NCBI RefSeq assembly: GCF_024158035.1
Contig: NZ_JAMZEK010000001.1
Coordinates: forward strand, 1-64,000
Direction of reading: 5' to 3'
Length of the DNA: 64,000 nucleotides
DNA from: Dyella lutea
GTDB lineage: Bacteria > Pseudomonadota > Gammaproteobacteria > Xanthomonadales > Rhodanobacteraceae
This document shows, one piece after another, positions 23,924 through 34,400 of the stretch. A program made the position numbers and the translations under genes. Every line of letters begins with the position of its first letter. The first letter of the stretch is position 1. The notes under the pieces were generated by a model. It saw only the letters and a program-made list of their open reading frames with translations, ran no database searches and was not told the origin of the DNA.

Positions 23924-25086
23924 CCGGTCGATTCTACCAGCGGCGAACCGTCCACCCGGCGGCGCTGCGTGCGCGCCAGCGTCGCCAGCAGGGTGAACAG
24001 CAGCACCGCGGCGACGCCGTTGTGCGCGGTCGCCACCCACAACGGCAGGCCGAAGTGCACGTTGCTGATGCCCAGCAGCACCTGGGTCACCAGCGCCGCG
24101 CCGATGGCGATGCCGAACGGGCGCAGACCGGCGCGCGCCACCTTGTGCACCAGCCAGCCGAGGTAGCAGAACACCACCAGTGCGCCGATCCGGTGGGCGA
24201 TCTGGATCGCGCTGCGGGCGGCCAGGTCCAGCACGCCACCCTCGTAGTTCACGCCGATCTCGCGCCACAGGACGAAGCCCTGGTGGAAATCCGTCGGCGG
24301 CATCCACTGGCCAAGGCACTTCGGGAAGTCCGTGCCGCAGGCCAGCGCGGCGTAATTGGACGAGGTCCAACCGCCCAGCGCGATCTGCACGGCCAGCAGC
24401 ACCAGGCCCAGCACCACGAAACGACGCAGGCCGGCAAACCGGTCATCGTCGGAACCGACGCCGGCATAACGCAAGGCGGACCAGGCGAGCAGCGCGAAGG
24501 TGGTCAGGCCGCCCAGCAGGTGCCCCATCACCACGATCGGCTTCAGCAGCAGGGTCACCGTCCACATGCCGAGCATGGCCTGGAAGATGATCACCGCGAA
24601 CGCCAGCACGCTGGCCCGCCAGGCGCCGGGCCGCGGCAGGGTCAGCGCCACCGCCAGCGGCAGGCCGATCGCCAGTGCCGATGCGGCGGTGGACCAGAGG
24701 AAGTCGTGATGCATGTAAAGCGTGATGCCGACCACGGCGAACCCGGCGGCCAGCAGCACCCCCACCGCCCGGGTGCGCTGGCGCCAGGCGGCGATCAGCG
24801 CCATCGCGAACACCGCGCAACCCAGCGTGCCCGCCAGCATGCGGTGCACCTGCTCGCGCCAGGCCTTGTTGTCCTCGAACGGACGCTGGGGGAACGCCGC
24901 GTCGGCCTTGGCCACCTCGTGCGGCGCGGTCGGCCAGGTCGCCTGGCCGTAGCAGGTCGGCCAGTCCGGACAGGACAGGCCGGCATTGGACAGGCGCACG
25001 AAAGCGCCGAACATCACCAGCCCGAAGGCGAATACCGCGGCCAACAACGACAGGCGGCGGAGCACGAGGGTCGAACGATCGGTCAT
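23920..25086 (-). CDS. ctaA: Heme A synthase (COX15/CtaA)
   Basis: A 388-residue membrane monooxygenase-like protein that oxidises the C8 methyl of heme O to the formyl of heme A. It shows the type-2 features: [22 protein letters not shown] with the conserved Cys pair, [32 protein letters not shown] with another Cys pair, and the C-terminal [12 protein letters not shown] and [13 protein letters not shown] His ligands. Start chosen at [11 protein letters not shown]; the ATG shares its A with the TGA of the preceding gene. It is part of the surf1-hypothetical-ctaA-ctaB unit. Confidence 0.95.
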   Translation of the reverse strand: MTDRSTLVLRRLSLLAAVFAFGLVMFGAFVRLSNAGLSCPDWPTCYGQATWPTAPHEVAKADAAFPQRPFEDNKAWREQVHRMLAGTLGCAVFAMALIAAWRQRTRAVGVLLAAGFAVVGITLYMHHDFLWSTAASALAIGLPLAVALTLPRPGAWRASVLAFAVIIFQAMLGMWTVTLLLKPIVVMGHLLGGLTTFALLAWSALRYAGVGSDDDRFAGLRRFVVLGLVLLAVQIALGGWTSSNYAALACGTDFPKCLGQWMPPTDFHQGFVLWREIGVNYEGGVLDLAARSAIQIAHRIGALVVFCYLGWLVHKVARAGLRPFGIAIGAALVTQVLLGISNVHFGLPLWVATAHNGVAAVLLFTLLATLARTQRRRVDGSPLVESTG

Positions 25087-25682
25087 CAGCGGATCACCTT
25101 CTGCAGGTCCTGGGCGAGCCCGGCGGCATCGAACCCGGTCGGATACAACGACAGCGCGGTGCCATTGGATTCCACCAGCAGCGCACTGACGCTGTCCGGC
25201 GTGCCGGGAGCGAATGCGGCGAGCTTGCCGCCGGTGTCGTGCCCGACGAGATACGAGGCATCCGGATTCGCACCGAGCTGCAGGCGATTGCCGTCCACCG
25301 CCTGTCCCGCCGGCAACGCACCGACCAGCAGCAGGCGCAGACGCGGCTGGTTGCGGTTGAGCATCACCCGGGCCTTGGCGATCGCCTCGAGCTGGCGCAG
25401 GCACCGGGCGGCGCACTGCGGCCCGGTAAGCGCAACCAGGGTCATCCGCGGCTTTGCATCGCGCCAGGCATACGCGGAGCCGTCGTCGAGCGTGACCGGC
25501 AGCGCTTCGTCGGCGAAATTGCGCTGCGGCAGGATCGGTTCGCCGTGCCCCTTGGTGCCGGGCTGCCAGCCGCCGAGCGTAAGCAGGCCGGCGGCCAGCA
25601 TCGGCGCGGCGAACACCGCCGCGATCAGCAGGAGCTTGAGGCGACTGTTGCGCACGGCGCGGTCGGAAGAAGGAAGCGTCAT
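25086..25682 (-). CDS. Hypothetical membrane-anchored protein of the oxidase assembly cluster
   Basis: A 198-residue protein with one N-terminal helix (LKLLLIAAVFAAPMLAAGLLTL) and a periplasmic domain. It has a thioredoxin-like look, with a beta strand, TLVALTGPQCAARCLRQLE (a CxxxC pair like that of SCO proteins), and SALLVESNGTALSLYPTGFD. It is likely a reduced SCO-like or oxidase assembly protein. It lies 10 bases after SURF1 and is directly coupled to ctaA (TGATG). Similar genes of unknown function sit at this place in related gammaproteobacteria, from general knowledge. Copper delivery is an inference from the Cys pair. Confidence 0.7.
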   Translation of the reverse strand: MTLPSSDRAVRNSRLKLLLIAAVFAAPMLAAGLLTLGGWQPGTKGHGEPILPQRNFADEALPVTLDDGSAYAWRDAKPRMTLVALTGPQCAARCLRQLEAIAKARVMLNRNQPRLRLLLVGALPAGQAVDGNRLQLGANPDASYLVGHDTGGKLAAFAPGTPDSVSALLVESNGTALSLYPTGFDAAGLAQDLQKVIR

Positions 25683-25692
25683 GGTTCGGCTC

Positions 25693-26430
25693 TCAGGAGG
25701 ATCGCGGCCGCGGTCGGCGCTTGCGGTGGAGCACCAGGAAGATCACCACTGCCGCGAGGGCAAAGGTGAACCACTGGAAGGCGTAGGCGCGATGCCGCGA
25801 GGGCGGCATCGAGGAGAAATCGGGCGTGCGCTTGCGCTCGTAGATCGCCGCCGGGTCCGGGTCCAGCGCCAGCAGGCGGGGATAGAGCGGGCGGCCGAGG
25901 TCGCGGGAGACCTGTCCAAGATCGAGATAGATTGTCTTCTTCGGGTACGCCTGCTGTCGGGCCAGCGCATCGCCGCCCATCTCCAGCGCCACGCCCGGAG
26001 GCGGCACGTACAGCCCTTGCAGGTCGACCTCGCCGGTAGGTAGCGGCGGCACCTGCGGTGTGGCGTCGGTGCCGTTGCCGCGCAGGAAACCGAGGTCGGC
26101 CAGCAGCAAGGGTGCGTGACCATCGAGCTCGACCGGCGCGTACACCTCCACGCCGCCGAGCGCGTCGTGCCTGGGGTTGTCCAGCAGATAGACACGGCCG
26201 GCCAGGTAACGACCGTGCACCTGCACGCGCGGATACGCCGTGGCCGGCGGCGATTGCGCCACACTATCGAAATCTTGCAGGGGCGCGGTGGCCGCCGTGG
26301 CATAGCGCCGCAGCAGGGCCTCCTTTTCCGCGGCACGGTGCAGCTGCCAGACGCCCAGGCGCACGAAAAGCAGCGCTCCGGCCACGGTCAGCAGCACCGA
26401 CCACCAAGCGGGACGGCGAAACGCACTCAC
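25693..26430 (-). CDS. SURF1-family cytochrome oxidase assembly protein
   Basis: A 245-residue inner membrane protein with two terminal helices (WWSVLLTVAGALLFVRLGVWQL and FTFALAAVVIFLVL) and a periplasmic domain. SURF1 hallmarks are LGVWQLHRAAEKEAL near the N-terminus, GVEVYAPVEL, and the C-terminal RHRAYAFQWFTFALA. SURF1 assists heme A insertion into subunit I of the aa3 oxidase. The start is a GTG that gives the expected MSAFRRPAWW. It heads the minus-strand unit that continues through ctaA and ctaB. Confidence 0.92.
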   Translation of the reverse strand: MSAFRRPAWWSVLLTVAGALLFVRLGVWQLHRAAEKEALLRRYATAATAPLQDFDSVAQSPPATAYPRVQVHGRYLAGRVYLLDNPRHDALGGVEVYAPVELDGHAPLLLADLGFLRGNGTDATPQVPPLPTGEVDLQGLYVPPPGVALEMGGDALARQQAYPKKTIYLDLGQVSRDLGRPLYPRLLALDPDPAAIYERKRTPDFSSMPPSRHRAYAFQWFTFALAAVVIFLVLHRKRRPRPRSS

Positions 26431-26489
26431 GCAGACGTCCCGCGGACGAACGCTATACTCGGGGCGTCGAAATCGTACGAGTCAGTCAC

Positions 26490-26708
26490 GTGGAAACCGT
26501 CTACAAATATGCGCTGGTGGTTCTGCTGCTGGTAGTGCTGTTCAATCTCGGGCAGGCCCTGTACTTCATGATGACCGACCGGGACGGCAGCAGTCGTCGT
26601 ACCGCCTGGGCACTCACCCGCCGCATCGGCCTGTCGGTGCTGCTCATCCTGATGGTGATCCTCGGTATCTGGATGGGCTGGCTGCATCCGCACGGGGTGA
26701 ATGGCTGA
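26490..26708 (+). CDS. Twin transmembrane protein (DUF2909)
   Basis: A 72-residue protein with two hydrophobic helices (YALVVLLLVVLFNLGQALYFMM and GLSVLLILMVILGIWMGWL) joined by a basic loop (TDRDGSSRRTAWALTRRIG). This is the DUF2909 pattern, usually found beside SURF1. Function is unknown, probably oxidase-related. I use the GTG start that gives VETVYKYALV; no in-frame ATG exists nearby. A TATACT -10 box lies at 26454-26459, about 30 bases upstream. The gene is divergent from SURF1 and convergent with ctaE, with a shared terminator between. Confidence 0.82.
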   Translation: METVYKYALVVLLLVVLFNLGQALYFMMTDRDGSSRRTAWALTRRIGLSVLLILMVILGIWMGWLHPHGVNG

Positions 26709-26784
26709 TACCGGTCCGGCATTGTAGCTGGAGCGTGTCTTCCAAACCCGGCCGATGCGGCGATGCGCCCGTCGCCTGCGTAAG

Positions 26785-26812
26785 AAAAAGCCCGCCATTC
26801 GGCGGGCTTTTT
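26785..26812. terminator. Bidirectional intrinsic terminator
   Basis: AAAAAGCCCGCC and GGCGGGCTTTTT form a perfect 12-base inverted repeat with an ATTC loop, giving a GC stem flanked by A and T runs on both strands. It terminates the DUF2909 gene on the plus strand and ctaE on the minus strand. Confidence 0.92.
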
Positions 26813-26833
26813 CATTTCCGGATCGCGGGCGAC

Positions 26834-27721
26834 TCAGAGGATGTAGACGAACATGAACAGCCCCAGCCAGACCACGTCGACGAAGTGCCAGTACCAGGCG
26901 ACCGCCTCGAAGCCGAAGTGGTGTTCCTTGTTGAAGTGGCCCTTGAGCACGCGGAACCAGATCACCGCCAGCATGATCGTGCCCAACGTCACGTGCATGC
27001 CGTGGAAGCCGGTCAACATGAAGAAGGTCGAGCCGTACACACCGCTGTGCAGCGTCAGATTCAGCTCCCTATAGGCCTCCATGTACTCGTGCGCCTGGCA
27101 GTACAGGAAGGTCGCGCCGAGCAGCACGGTCAGGCCCAGGAACACCAGCACGCGACCGCGGTGCGCCGACTTCAGCGCATGGTGCGCAATAGTCACGGTG
27201 ACGCTGGAGGTCAGCAGGATCAGCGTATTGAGCAGCGGCAGGCCCCAGGCCGCCACCGTCTCGAAACCGCCACCGATGTGCGCCGGGCCGTTGCCGCCGG
27301 CCGCGCCCCAGCCGCCAGTGTAGGCCGGGTACAGGAACTGGTTGGTCAACACGCCATGGCCTTCGCCGGAGAGCCACGGCACCGCGAACATGCGGGCGTA
27401 GAACAGCGCGCCGAAGAATGCCCCGAAGAACATCACCTCGGAGAAGATGAACCACATCATGCCCATGCGGAACGAGCGGTCCACCTGGTCGTTGTAGCTG
27501 CCGGCCAGCGATTCGCGGATCACCGAGCGGAACCAGCCGAAGAACATCGCCAGCACGCCGACGATGCCGATGGTCAGCACGGTCTTGCCGAACGAGGTGT
27601 CGCTCGGCTGCGCGCTGAGCCAGTGGCTGGCGCCGAACATGGTGACGAACATCACCACGGCGGCGATGAACGGCCACGAGCTCTTGGTTGGTATGTAGTA
27701 AGCGCCTTGCTGCTGACCCAT
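26834..27721 (-). CDS. ctaE: Cytochrome c oxidase subunit III
   Basis: A 295-residue, seven-helix inner membrane subunit starting MGQQQGAYYIPTKSSWPF. Conserved parts are FRMGMMWFIFSEVMFFGAFF with the functional Glu, GGWGAAGGNGPAHIGGGFET, and the C-terminal FHGMHVTLGTI and AVAWYWHFVDVVWLGLF. Subunit III stabilises the oxidase and its proton uptake. The start was chosen from the family N-terminus, although the frame is open a little further upstream. It follows ctaD and a 41-aa gene on the same strand. Confidence 0.96.
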   Translation of the reverse strand: MGQQQGAYYIPTKSSWPFIAAVVMFVTMFGASHWLSAQPSDTSFGKTVLTIGIVGVLAMFFGWFRSVIRESLAGSYNDQVDRSFRMGMMWFIFSEVMFFGAFFGALFYARMFAVPWLSGEGHGVLTNQFLYPAYTGGWGAAGGNGPAHIGGGFETVAAWGLPLLNTLILLTSSVTVTIAHHALKSAHRGRVLVFLGLTVLLGATFLYCQAHEYMEAYRELNLTLHSGVYGSTFFMLTGFHGMHVTLGTIMLAVIWFRVLKGHFNKEHHFGFEAVAWYWHFVDVVWLGLFMFVYIL

Positions 27722-27798
27722 CGTGAAGGTTCCCGTGGATGTCTCTCTAACGACCACCCCGCCATGTCGCGCGGGGAACTTGCTCTAACAGGCCGGGC

Positions 27799-27924
27799 TC
27801 AACGCACCATCTGCAGGAACGACAAGGCGAATATCGCCAGGGCGATCCCCGCCACGATCAGCGCGGTACGCCGGGCGCCCCGGCGGCGCGCATCCATCAT
27901 GGCCTGCTGCGAAGTCTCTTGCAT
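27799..27924 (-). CDS. Small cytochrome oxidase-associated membrane protein (41 aa)
   Basis: A 41-residue peptide, MQETSQQAMMDARRRGARRT followed by one helix ALIVAGIALAIFALSFLQMV. A basic cytoplasmic head and a single membrane span are typical of small proteins placed next to subunit I or the Cox11 gene in proteobacterial oxidase clusters, often annotated as small assembly proteins. It lies between ctaD and ctaE, where cox11/ctaG would be expected. The ATG is 54 bases from the ctaD stop. Its coding status rests on composition and position. Confidence 0.65.
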   Translation of the reverse strand: MQETSQQAMMDARRRGARRTALIVAGIALAIFALSFLQMVR

Positions 27925-27978
27925 GACCGGCTAACTCTCTCCGGTGCCGCCACCAGTGGTGACGGCACCCTGGCTGTT

Positions 27979-29592
27979 TCAGTGGTCGACGTGGCCGTGC
28001 GCCAGTTCGTCGTCGTTGATCACCGGCGGCACATCGAAGGTATGGAACGGCGCCGGCGACGGCACGGTCCACTCCAGGCCCTTTGCGCCTTCCCACACGC
28101 GGTCGGTGGCCTTCTTCTTCGAGCCCCACACCGCGTGGATCACCACGCCCACGAAGATCAGCTGCGAGGCGCCGAACAGGAAGCCGCCGATCGAGCTGAT
28201 CATGTTGAAGTTGGCAAATGCCACGTTGTAGTCGGGAATGCGGCGCGGCATGCCGGCCAGGCCCAGGAAGTGCTGCGGGAAGAACAGCACGTTGACCCAG
28301 ATCACCGAGTTCCAGAAGTGCATCTTGCCCCAGAACTCGGAGTACATCCGGCCGGTCCACTTCGGCAGCCAGTAGTAGGTGCCGGAAATGATCGCGAACA
28401 CCGCACCGGTGACCAGCACGTAATGGAAGTGCGCCACCACGAAGTAGGTGTCGTGGTACTGGAAGTCGGCCGGGGCCAGCGCCAGCATCAGGCCGGAGAA
28501 GCCGCCGATGGTGAACAGGATGACGAACGCGATGGCGAACAGCATCGGCGTCTCGAAGGTCATCGAGCCACCCCACATCGTGGACACCCAGTTGAATACC
28601 TTCACGCCGGTCGGCACCGCGATCAGCATCGTGGCGTACATGAAGAACACCTCGGCGCCCAGCGGCAGGCCGACGGCGAACATGTGGTGCGCCCATACGA
28701 TGAACGACAGGAAGGCGATCGAGGCGATCGCGAACACCATCGCCTTGTAGCCGAAGATCGGCTTGCGCGCGAAGGTCGGGATGACCTCCGAGATGATCCC
28801 GAACGCCGGCAGGATCATGATGTACACCTCGGGGTGCCCGAAGAACCAGAAGATGTGCTGGTACAGCACCGGGTCACCGCCACCGGCGGCATTGAAGAAA
28901 CTGGTGCCGAAGTACTTGTCGGTCAGCAGCATGGTCACCGCGCCGGCCAGCACCGGCATCACGGCGATCAGCAGGAACGCGGTGATCAGCCAGCTCCACA
29001 CGAACACCGGCATCTTCAGCAGGTCCATGCCCGGCGCGCGCATGTTGAGGATGGTGGCGATGATGTTGATCGCGCCCATGATCGAGCTGATGCCCATCAG
29101 GTGGATAGCGAACACCATCTGCGCCACCGAACCGCCCTGCAGCGCCAGCGGCGGGTACATCGTCCAGCCGCCCGCCGGCGCGCCACCCGCGGTGAACAGG
29201 GTGGACAGCAACAGCGCGAACGCGAACGGCATGATCCAGAACGAGAGGTTGTTCATGCGCGGCAGTGCCATGTCCGGCGCACCGATCATCAGCGGGATCA
29301 TCCAGTTGCCGAGGCCGACGAAGGCCGGCATCACCGCGCCGAAGATCATCACCAGCGCATGCATGGTGGTCATCTCGTTGAAGAAGTACGGCTGCACCAG
29401 CTGCAGGCCGGGCTTGAACAGCTCGGCGCGGATCACCATGGCGAAGCTGCCGCCGATGAAGAACATCGTCAGCGCGAACACGAGGTACAGGGTGCCGATG
29501 TCCTTGTGGTTGGTGGACATGCACCAGCGCACGAAGAAGTTGCTCGGGGCACCGTGATGATCGTGGTGGTCGTGGGTGGCTGCGTGGGCCAT
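27979..29592 (-). CDS. ctaD: Cytochrome c oxidase subunit I
   Basis: The 537-residue catalytic subunit carrying heme a and the heme a3-CuB centre. It has a His-rich N-terminus ([12 protein letters not shown]) and [15 protein letters not shown], then the heme a ligand region [12 protein letters not shown] and [19 protein letters not shown] with the CuB His and the cross-linked Tyr. [10 protein letters not shown] supplies the other CuB His pair, and [14 protein letters not shown] the heme a3 and a ligands. Twelve helices are present. The C-terminus ends ELAHGHVDH. It is transcribed after ctaC with a 61-base gap. Confidence 0.97.
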   Translation of the reverse strand: MAHAATHDHHDHHGAPSNFFVRWCMSTNHKDIGTLYLVFALTMFFIGGSFAMVIRAELFKPGLQLVQPYFFNEMTTMHALVMIFGAVMPAFVGLGNWMIPLMIGAPDMALPRMNNLSFWIMPFAFALLLSTLFTAGGAPAGGWTMYPPLALQGGSVAQMVFAIHLMGISSIMGAINIIATILNMRAPGMDLLKMPVFVWSWLITAFLLIAVMPVLAGAVTMLLTDKYFGTSFFNAAGGGDPVLYQHIFWFFGHPEVYIMILPAFGIISEVIPTFARKPIFGYKAMVFAIASIAFLSFIVWAHHMFAVGLPLGAEVFFMYATMLIAVPTGVKVFNWVSTMWGGSMTFETPMLFAIAFVILFTIGGFSGLMLALAPADFQYHDTYFVVAHFHYVLVTGAVFAIISGTYYWLPKWTGRMYSEFWGKMHFWNSVIWVNVLFFPQHFLGLAGMPRRIPDYNVAFANFNMISSIGGFLFGASQLIFVGVVIHAVWGSKKKATDRVWEGAKGLEWTVPSPAPFHTFDVPPVINDDELAHGHVDH

Positions 29593-29653
29593 GGCCTTGC
29601 ACCTCTACCTGATACGTAATGACGTGGGACCGCGCCAGGCGCGGTCCGGAAAA

Positions 29654-30586
29654 TCAACCCTGGTTGCCCTGGGCCGGAGTGGTTGCCTGTGCGGTGGCTG
29701 GAGCCGCAGCAGCCGGCTTCGGCGCATTGGCGGCCTCCTGCTGGGCCAGCCACTGCTCGAACTCGGCTTTCGGCAACGCCTTCACCACGATCGGCATGAA
29801 GCCGTGGTCCTGGCCGCACAGCTCGGCGCACTGGCCACGGTACACGCCCGGCTTGTCGATGTTGGTCCAGGCCGCGTTGACGATGCCCGGGATGGCGTCC
29901 ATCTTCCAGCCCAGCGCCGGCACCCACCAGGAGTGGATCACGTCGCCGGCGGTGATCACGAAGCGGATCTTGGTGCCCACCGGCACCACCAGCGGCTTGT
30001 CGACATTCAGCAGATAGGTGTTCTCGCCGTCGGTCTGCACGGCGTTCGGATCCATGCCCGAATCCAGCTGGCGGGTTTCGTCGGAGAGACGGTCGAGCTT
30101 GGACATGAAGCCGACGTGGTCGATCGCCTTGCCCTTGTAGTCGACGTAGTCGTAGCGCCATTTCCACTGGTAGCCGGTGACCTTCACGGTCATCTGCGAG
30201 CCAGTGGTGTTGGCGAACGAGGTCAGGCCGCCGGTAGCCAGGTAGGCCAGCGTGATCAGGATGATCACCGGGACGGTGGTCCACACCACCTCGAGCATGG
30301 TGTTGTGCGTCCACTTCTCGGCCACGGCGCCGCGCGACTTGCGGAAGCGGAACATGGCAATGAACATCGCGCCGAACACCAGGATGCCGATGCCGACGCA
30401 CACGCCCAGGGCGATGTTGTTCAGGTGGTAGGGCACCGACGACCACTCGCTGGCGCCGCGCGTCATGTTGAGCTGCCATGGCTTCGGATTGGCCATCGCC
30501 GAGCCGCCGAACAGGGCAAGCGCCCCGCCGAGGCCGACCAACACCGCGCGCTTGATACCGTGAGGCTTGATGCCGCCAGATGTCAT
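29654..30586 (-). CDS. ctaC: Cytochrome c oxidase subunit II
   Basis: A 310-residue subunit that receives electrons from cytochrome c through the CuA site. It has a signal/anchor segment (AVLVGLGGALALFGGSAMA), two membrane helices (IALGVCVGIGILVFGAMFIAMF, VVWTTVPVIILITLAYL) and a periplasmic cupredoxin domain with VIHSWWVPALGWKMD and CAELCGQDHGFM, the complete CuA ligand set. No c-type heme motif is present. The Ala/Pro/Gln-rich tail is low complexity. Start chosen at MTSGGIKPHGIK. It follows the DUF2244 gene by 20 bases. Confidence 0.96.
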   Translation of the reverse strand: MTSGGIKPHGIKRAVLVGLGGALALFGGSAMANPKPWQLNMTRGASEWSSVPYHLNNIALGVCVGIGILVFGAMFIAMFRFRKSRGAVAEKWTHNTMLEVVWTTVPVIILITLAYLATGGLTSFANTTGSQMTVKVTGYQWKWRYDYVDYKGKAIDHVGFMSKLDRLSDETRQLDSGMDPNAVQTDGENTYLLNVDKPLVVPVGTKIRFVITAGDVIHSWWVPALGWKMDAIPGIVNAAWTNIDKPGVYRGQCAELCGQDHGFMPIVVKALPKAEFEQWLAQQEAANAPKPAAAAPATAQATTPAQGNQG

Positions 30587-30606
30587 GTCTTGCACCTTTG
30601 TTGAAC

Positions 30607-31089
30607 CTACCTGCGCCACGGAGCCGTGGATTCGGCCAGCAGCACCTTGAGTTTCCCTGACAGCTCGGCACGCTCCTCTTCGGCGAGGAAAGCCCCGATT
30701 TCCAGCTCGCGACCATGCGATGCCAGCAGCAGACGTCGGCGCCCCGCACCCGGAACCAGCTTCACCCGCACCCAGTGCGACTGGAAACGGATGCGCCGCT
30801 GCCCCGGCAGCGATCGCACCTCCAGCGACGATTCGTCGAGGGTGATGCGCTCCCCACGGTCGCCCGCCCGCCAGGCCACGCTCAGCGCAACGGCCATCGC
30901 CACGGACTCGATCAGCGCGAACAGCGGAGCGAAGACATTCCCCTGCCACGCCCCCAGAGCGGCGGTCGTCAGCGCCAGCGCAGCCAGCACCAGGATCAGT
31001 CGACGCAAACCCTTGCGGCTCAGCACGCGATTGGGACGAAGCCACATCGCGCACGGCAAGCCTTCGGAGGCGGGTCGAAGCACGATCAT
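30607..31089 (-). CDS. DUF2244 membrane protein
   Basis: A 160-residue protein with two adjacent helices near the N-terminus (LRRLILVLAALALTTAALGAW and FAPLFALIESVAMAVALSVAW) and a soluble C-terminal domain (RVKLVPGAGRRRLLLASHG, EIGAFLAEEERAELS). This is the DUF2244 layout, found next to cytochrome oxidase genes in many proteobacteria. The function is unknown. Its stop lies 20 bases before ctaC, so it is likely the first cistron of the oxidase operon. The neighbouring intergenic region upstream separates it from divergent putA. Confidence 0.82.
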   Translation of the reverse strand: MIVLRPASEGLPCAMWLRPNRVLSRKGLRRLILVLAALALTTAALGAWQGNVFAPLFALIESVAMAVALSVAWRAGDRGERITLDESSLEVRSLPGQRRIRFQSHWVRVKLVPGAGRRRLLLASHGRELEIGAFLAEEERAELSGKLKVLLAESTAPWRR

Positions 31090-31425
31090 GGCGAAACCGG
31101 CGTGCCTGGAACGCTCGAATCATAGGCCGCCCCCGTCCGGTGGGCAACATTGCCGCAGGGGACTGACGCGGATCAGCACGCGCATCCACGCCCGCCCGCA
31201 ACAGCTGCGGCAAGGGCCCGCAGGACATGTCTATGCCCCGCATCCCCATCCGCGACGGAGGGATGGACGCGGGGTGCGACACTTTGCCCTATCGACGACA
31301 CGCACTGCGTTGCGACGCAGCATCAGACAAGGCCTGGCGGCTTGGGTGGGGCCGGGACACACGCGTACAATGCGGCGCTTTCGCCTCTCCCCCACCCGCC
31401 CGTCAACCAACGGATCGAACGACCC
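31090..31425. promoter_or_regulatory. Divergent intergenic region with putA promoter
   Basis: No gene is seen in these 336 bases. A sigma70-like pair TTGGGT (31342-31347) and TACAAT (31366-31371) with an 18-base spacer points to putA, leaving a leader of about 48 bases. Farther upstream are a hairpin CCGCA/TGCGG (31196-31210) and an imperfect dyad around 31232-31278 (GCCCCGCATCC against GGATGGACGCGGGG) that may bind a regulator. The promoter of the oxidase operon on the other strand should also be here, but I cannot define it. Confidence 0.5.
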
Positions 31426-34400
31426 GTGACCGCTCCCATCCTGAGTCCCGAACTCCCCGATCGCACCACGCCCGCGCGTGCGCGCATCACCGCCGCCTGG
31501 CTGCGCGACGAGACCGAGGCCGTGCTCGACCTGCTCGACCAGGCCAGCCTGCCCGACGACGAACGCGAGCAGGTCGTCGACCGCGCCGCCGCCCTGGTCA
31601 CCCGCGTCCGCGCGCGGGCCAAGGACCAGAGCGTGGTCGAGTCCTTCATGCGCCAGTACGACCTGTCCAGCGAGGAAGGCGTGCTGCTGATGTGCGTGGC
31701 CGAGGCGTTGCTGCGCATCCCCGACACGCGCACCGCGGACAAGCTGATCCGCGACAAGCTCGGCGACGCCAACTGGCGCAAGCACCTGGGTCGCAGCGAA
31801 TCGCTGCTGGTCAATGCCTCCACCTGGGGCCTGCTGCTCACCGGCCAGCTGGTGAACCTGGCCGACGGCACGCGCGACGACTTCACCGGCGCACTGCGCC
31901 GGCTGGTCGCGCGCATCGGCGAACCGACCATCCGCGGCGCGGTGCGCCAGGCCATGCGCATCATGGGCCACCAATTCGTGATGGGGCGGACCATCGAGGA
32001 GGCGCTGGACCGCTCGGTCAAGAAAGAGAACGCGGCCTACCGCTATTCGTTCGACATGCTGGGCGAGGCCGCACTGACCGCCGCCGATGCCGAGCGCTAC
32101 CAGCAGGCCTACCGCGACGCCATCGCCGCGCTGGGCAAGCGGGGACCCTTCGCCAACCATACCGACGCGCCCTCGATCTCGGTGAAGCTGTCGGCGCTGT
32201 TCCCGCGCTACGAGGTGGCGCAGCGCGAGCGCGCCCGCGTGGCGCTCACCGAAAAGCTGCTGGAGCTGGCCCAACTGTCGATGAAGGCCGGCATCGCGCT
32301 GTCGGTCGACGCCGAAGAGGCCGACCGGCTGGAGCTGTCGCTGGACATCATCGGCGACGTCTTCGCGCACCCGTCGCTGGCCGGCTGGAACGGGCTCGGC
32401 ATCGTGGTGCAGGCGTATGCCAAGCGCACCCCGTTCGTGATCGACTGGCTGGTCGAGATGGCGCTGATGCACGACCGCCGCTGGTACGTGCGCCTGGTCA
32501 AGGGCGCCTACTGGGACGCGGAGATCAAGAAGGCGCAGGAACAGGGCCTGTCCGGCTATCCCGTCTATACCCGCAAGCCCAACACCGACGTCTCCTACCT
32601 GGCCTGCGCGCGACGCCTGTTCGCCGCCGGCAGCCATCTGATCTACCCCCAGTTCGCCACGCACAACGCCCACACCATCGCCTCGGTGCATCACATCGCG
32701 CAGGGCCGTCCGTTCGAGTTCCAGCGCCTGCACGGCATGGGCGCGGACTTGTACGCCGAGGTGATCGGGCCGAAACGCTTCGACGTGCCGTGCCGCGTCT
32801 ACGCACCGGTGGGTTCCCACGAGGACCTGCTGCCCTACCTGGTGCGCCGCCTGCTGGAAAACGGCGCCAACACCAGCTTCGTCAACCGCGTGGTGGACGA
32901 GGACGTACCGGCCCGCGACCTCGTCGCCGATCCCTGCGACACCGTGCGCGCGTTCGAATCGATTCCGCATCCGCGCATCCCGCTACCGGCCAATCTCTAC
33001 GGTGAACTTCGGAAGAATTCCATGGGCGTCAACTTTGCCAACGACAACGAACTGACCGCGCTCGCCGAGGCAGTCAACGCATGCACCGGCCCCTGGACCG
33101 CCGGCCCGCTGGTGCCCGGTGCGGCCAGCCAGGGGGCGATGGTCGAGGTCACCAACCCGGCCGACCGTCGCCAGCGCGTGGGCAGCTATCTCAGCGCCGA
33201 CGACGCCACCGTGCAGCAGGCGCTGGCCAATGCCCACGCCGCGCAGGATCGCTGGAACAACATGCCGGTATCCAACCGCGCCGCGATGCTGGAATACGCC
33301 GCCGAGCAGCTGGAGACGCGCCGCGCCGAGTTCATCGCGCTGTGCGTGCGCGAAGCCGGCAAGAGCCTGCCCGACGCGATCGCCGAGATCCGCGAGGCCG
33401 CTGACTTCCTGCGCTACTACGCCACCATGGCGCGGCGCCTGTTCGCCGAGCCGGAGCAGCTGCCCGGGCCGACCGGCGAGAGCAACCGCCTGTACCTTGA
33501 AGGTCGCGGTGTGTTCGTCGGCATCAGTCCGTGGAACTTCCCGCTGGCGATCTTCGTCGGCCAGATCAGCGCCGCGCTGGCCGCCGGCAACCCGGTGATC
33601 GCCAAGCCGGCCGAGCAGACCAGCCTGATCGGTTACCTCGCCACCCGCCTACTGCACGAGGCCGGCGTGCCGGAGGACGTGCTGCAGTTCGTGCCGGGCG
33701 ACGGCGCCACCGTCGGCGCCGCACTGACCCGCGATCCGCGCGTGGCCGGCGTGGTGTTCACCGGCTCGACCGACACCGCCTGGGCGATCAACCGCGCGCT
33801 GGCCGCGCGCAACTCGCAGATTGCCGTGCTGATCGCCGAGACCGGCGGCCAGAACGCGATGATCGCCGACTCCTCGGCACTGCCCGAGCAGATCGTCAAG
33901 GACGTGATCGCCTCGGCGTTCCAGTCCGCCGGCCAGCGCTGCTCGGCCGCGCGCGTGCTGTACGTGCAGGACGACATCGCCGACAAGGTGATCACCATGC
34001 TGGCCGGCGCGATGGCCCAGCTGAAGGTCGGCGATCCCGGCCTACTCTCCACCGACGTCGGCCCGGTGATCGACGAAGACGCCAAGGCGATCCTGGTCGA
34101 GCACGCCGCGCGCATGGACAAAGAGGCGAAGAAGATCGCCGAGGCGCCGATGGATGCCGAGGTCGCCGCGCACGGCACCTTCTTCGCCCCGCGCGCCTAC
34201 GAGATCCCCTCGCTCGACACGCTCAAGCGCGAGGTGTTCGGCCCGGTGCTGCACGTCCTGCGCTGGAAGGCCAGTGAACTGGATCAGGTGATCGCCGCGA
34301 TCAACGCCACCGGCTACGGCCTCACGCTGGGCGTGCACAGCCGCATCGACGCCACCATCGACTACATCAGCCGTCATGCGCGGGTGGGCAACTGCTACGT

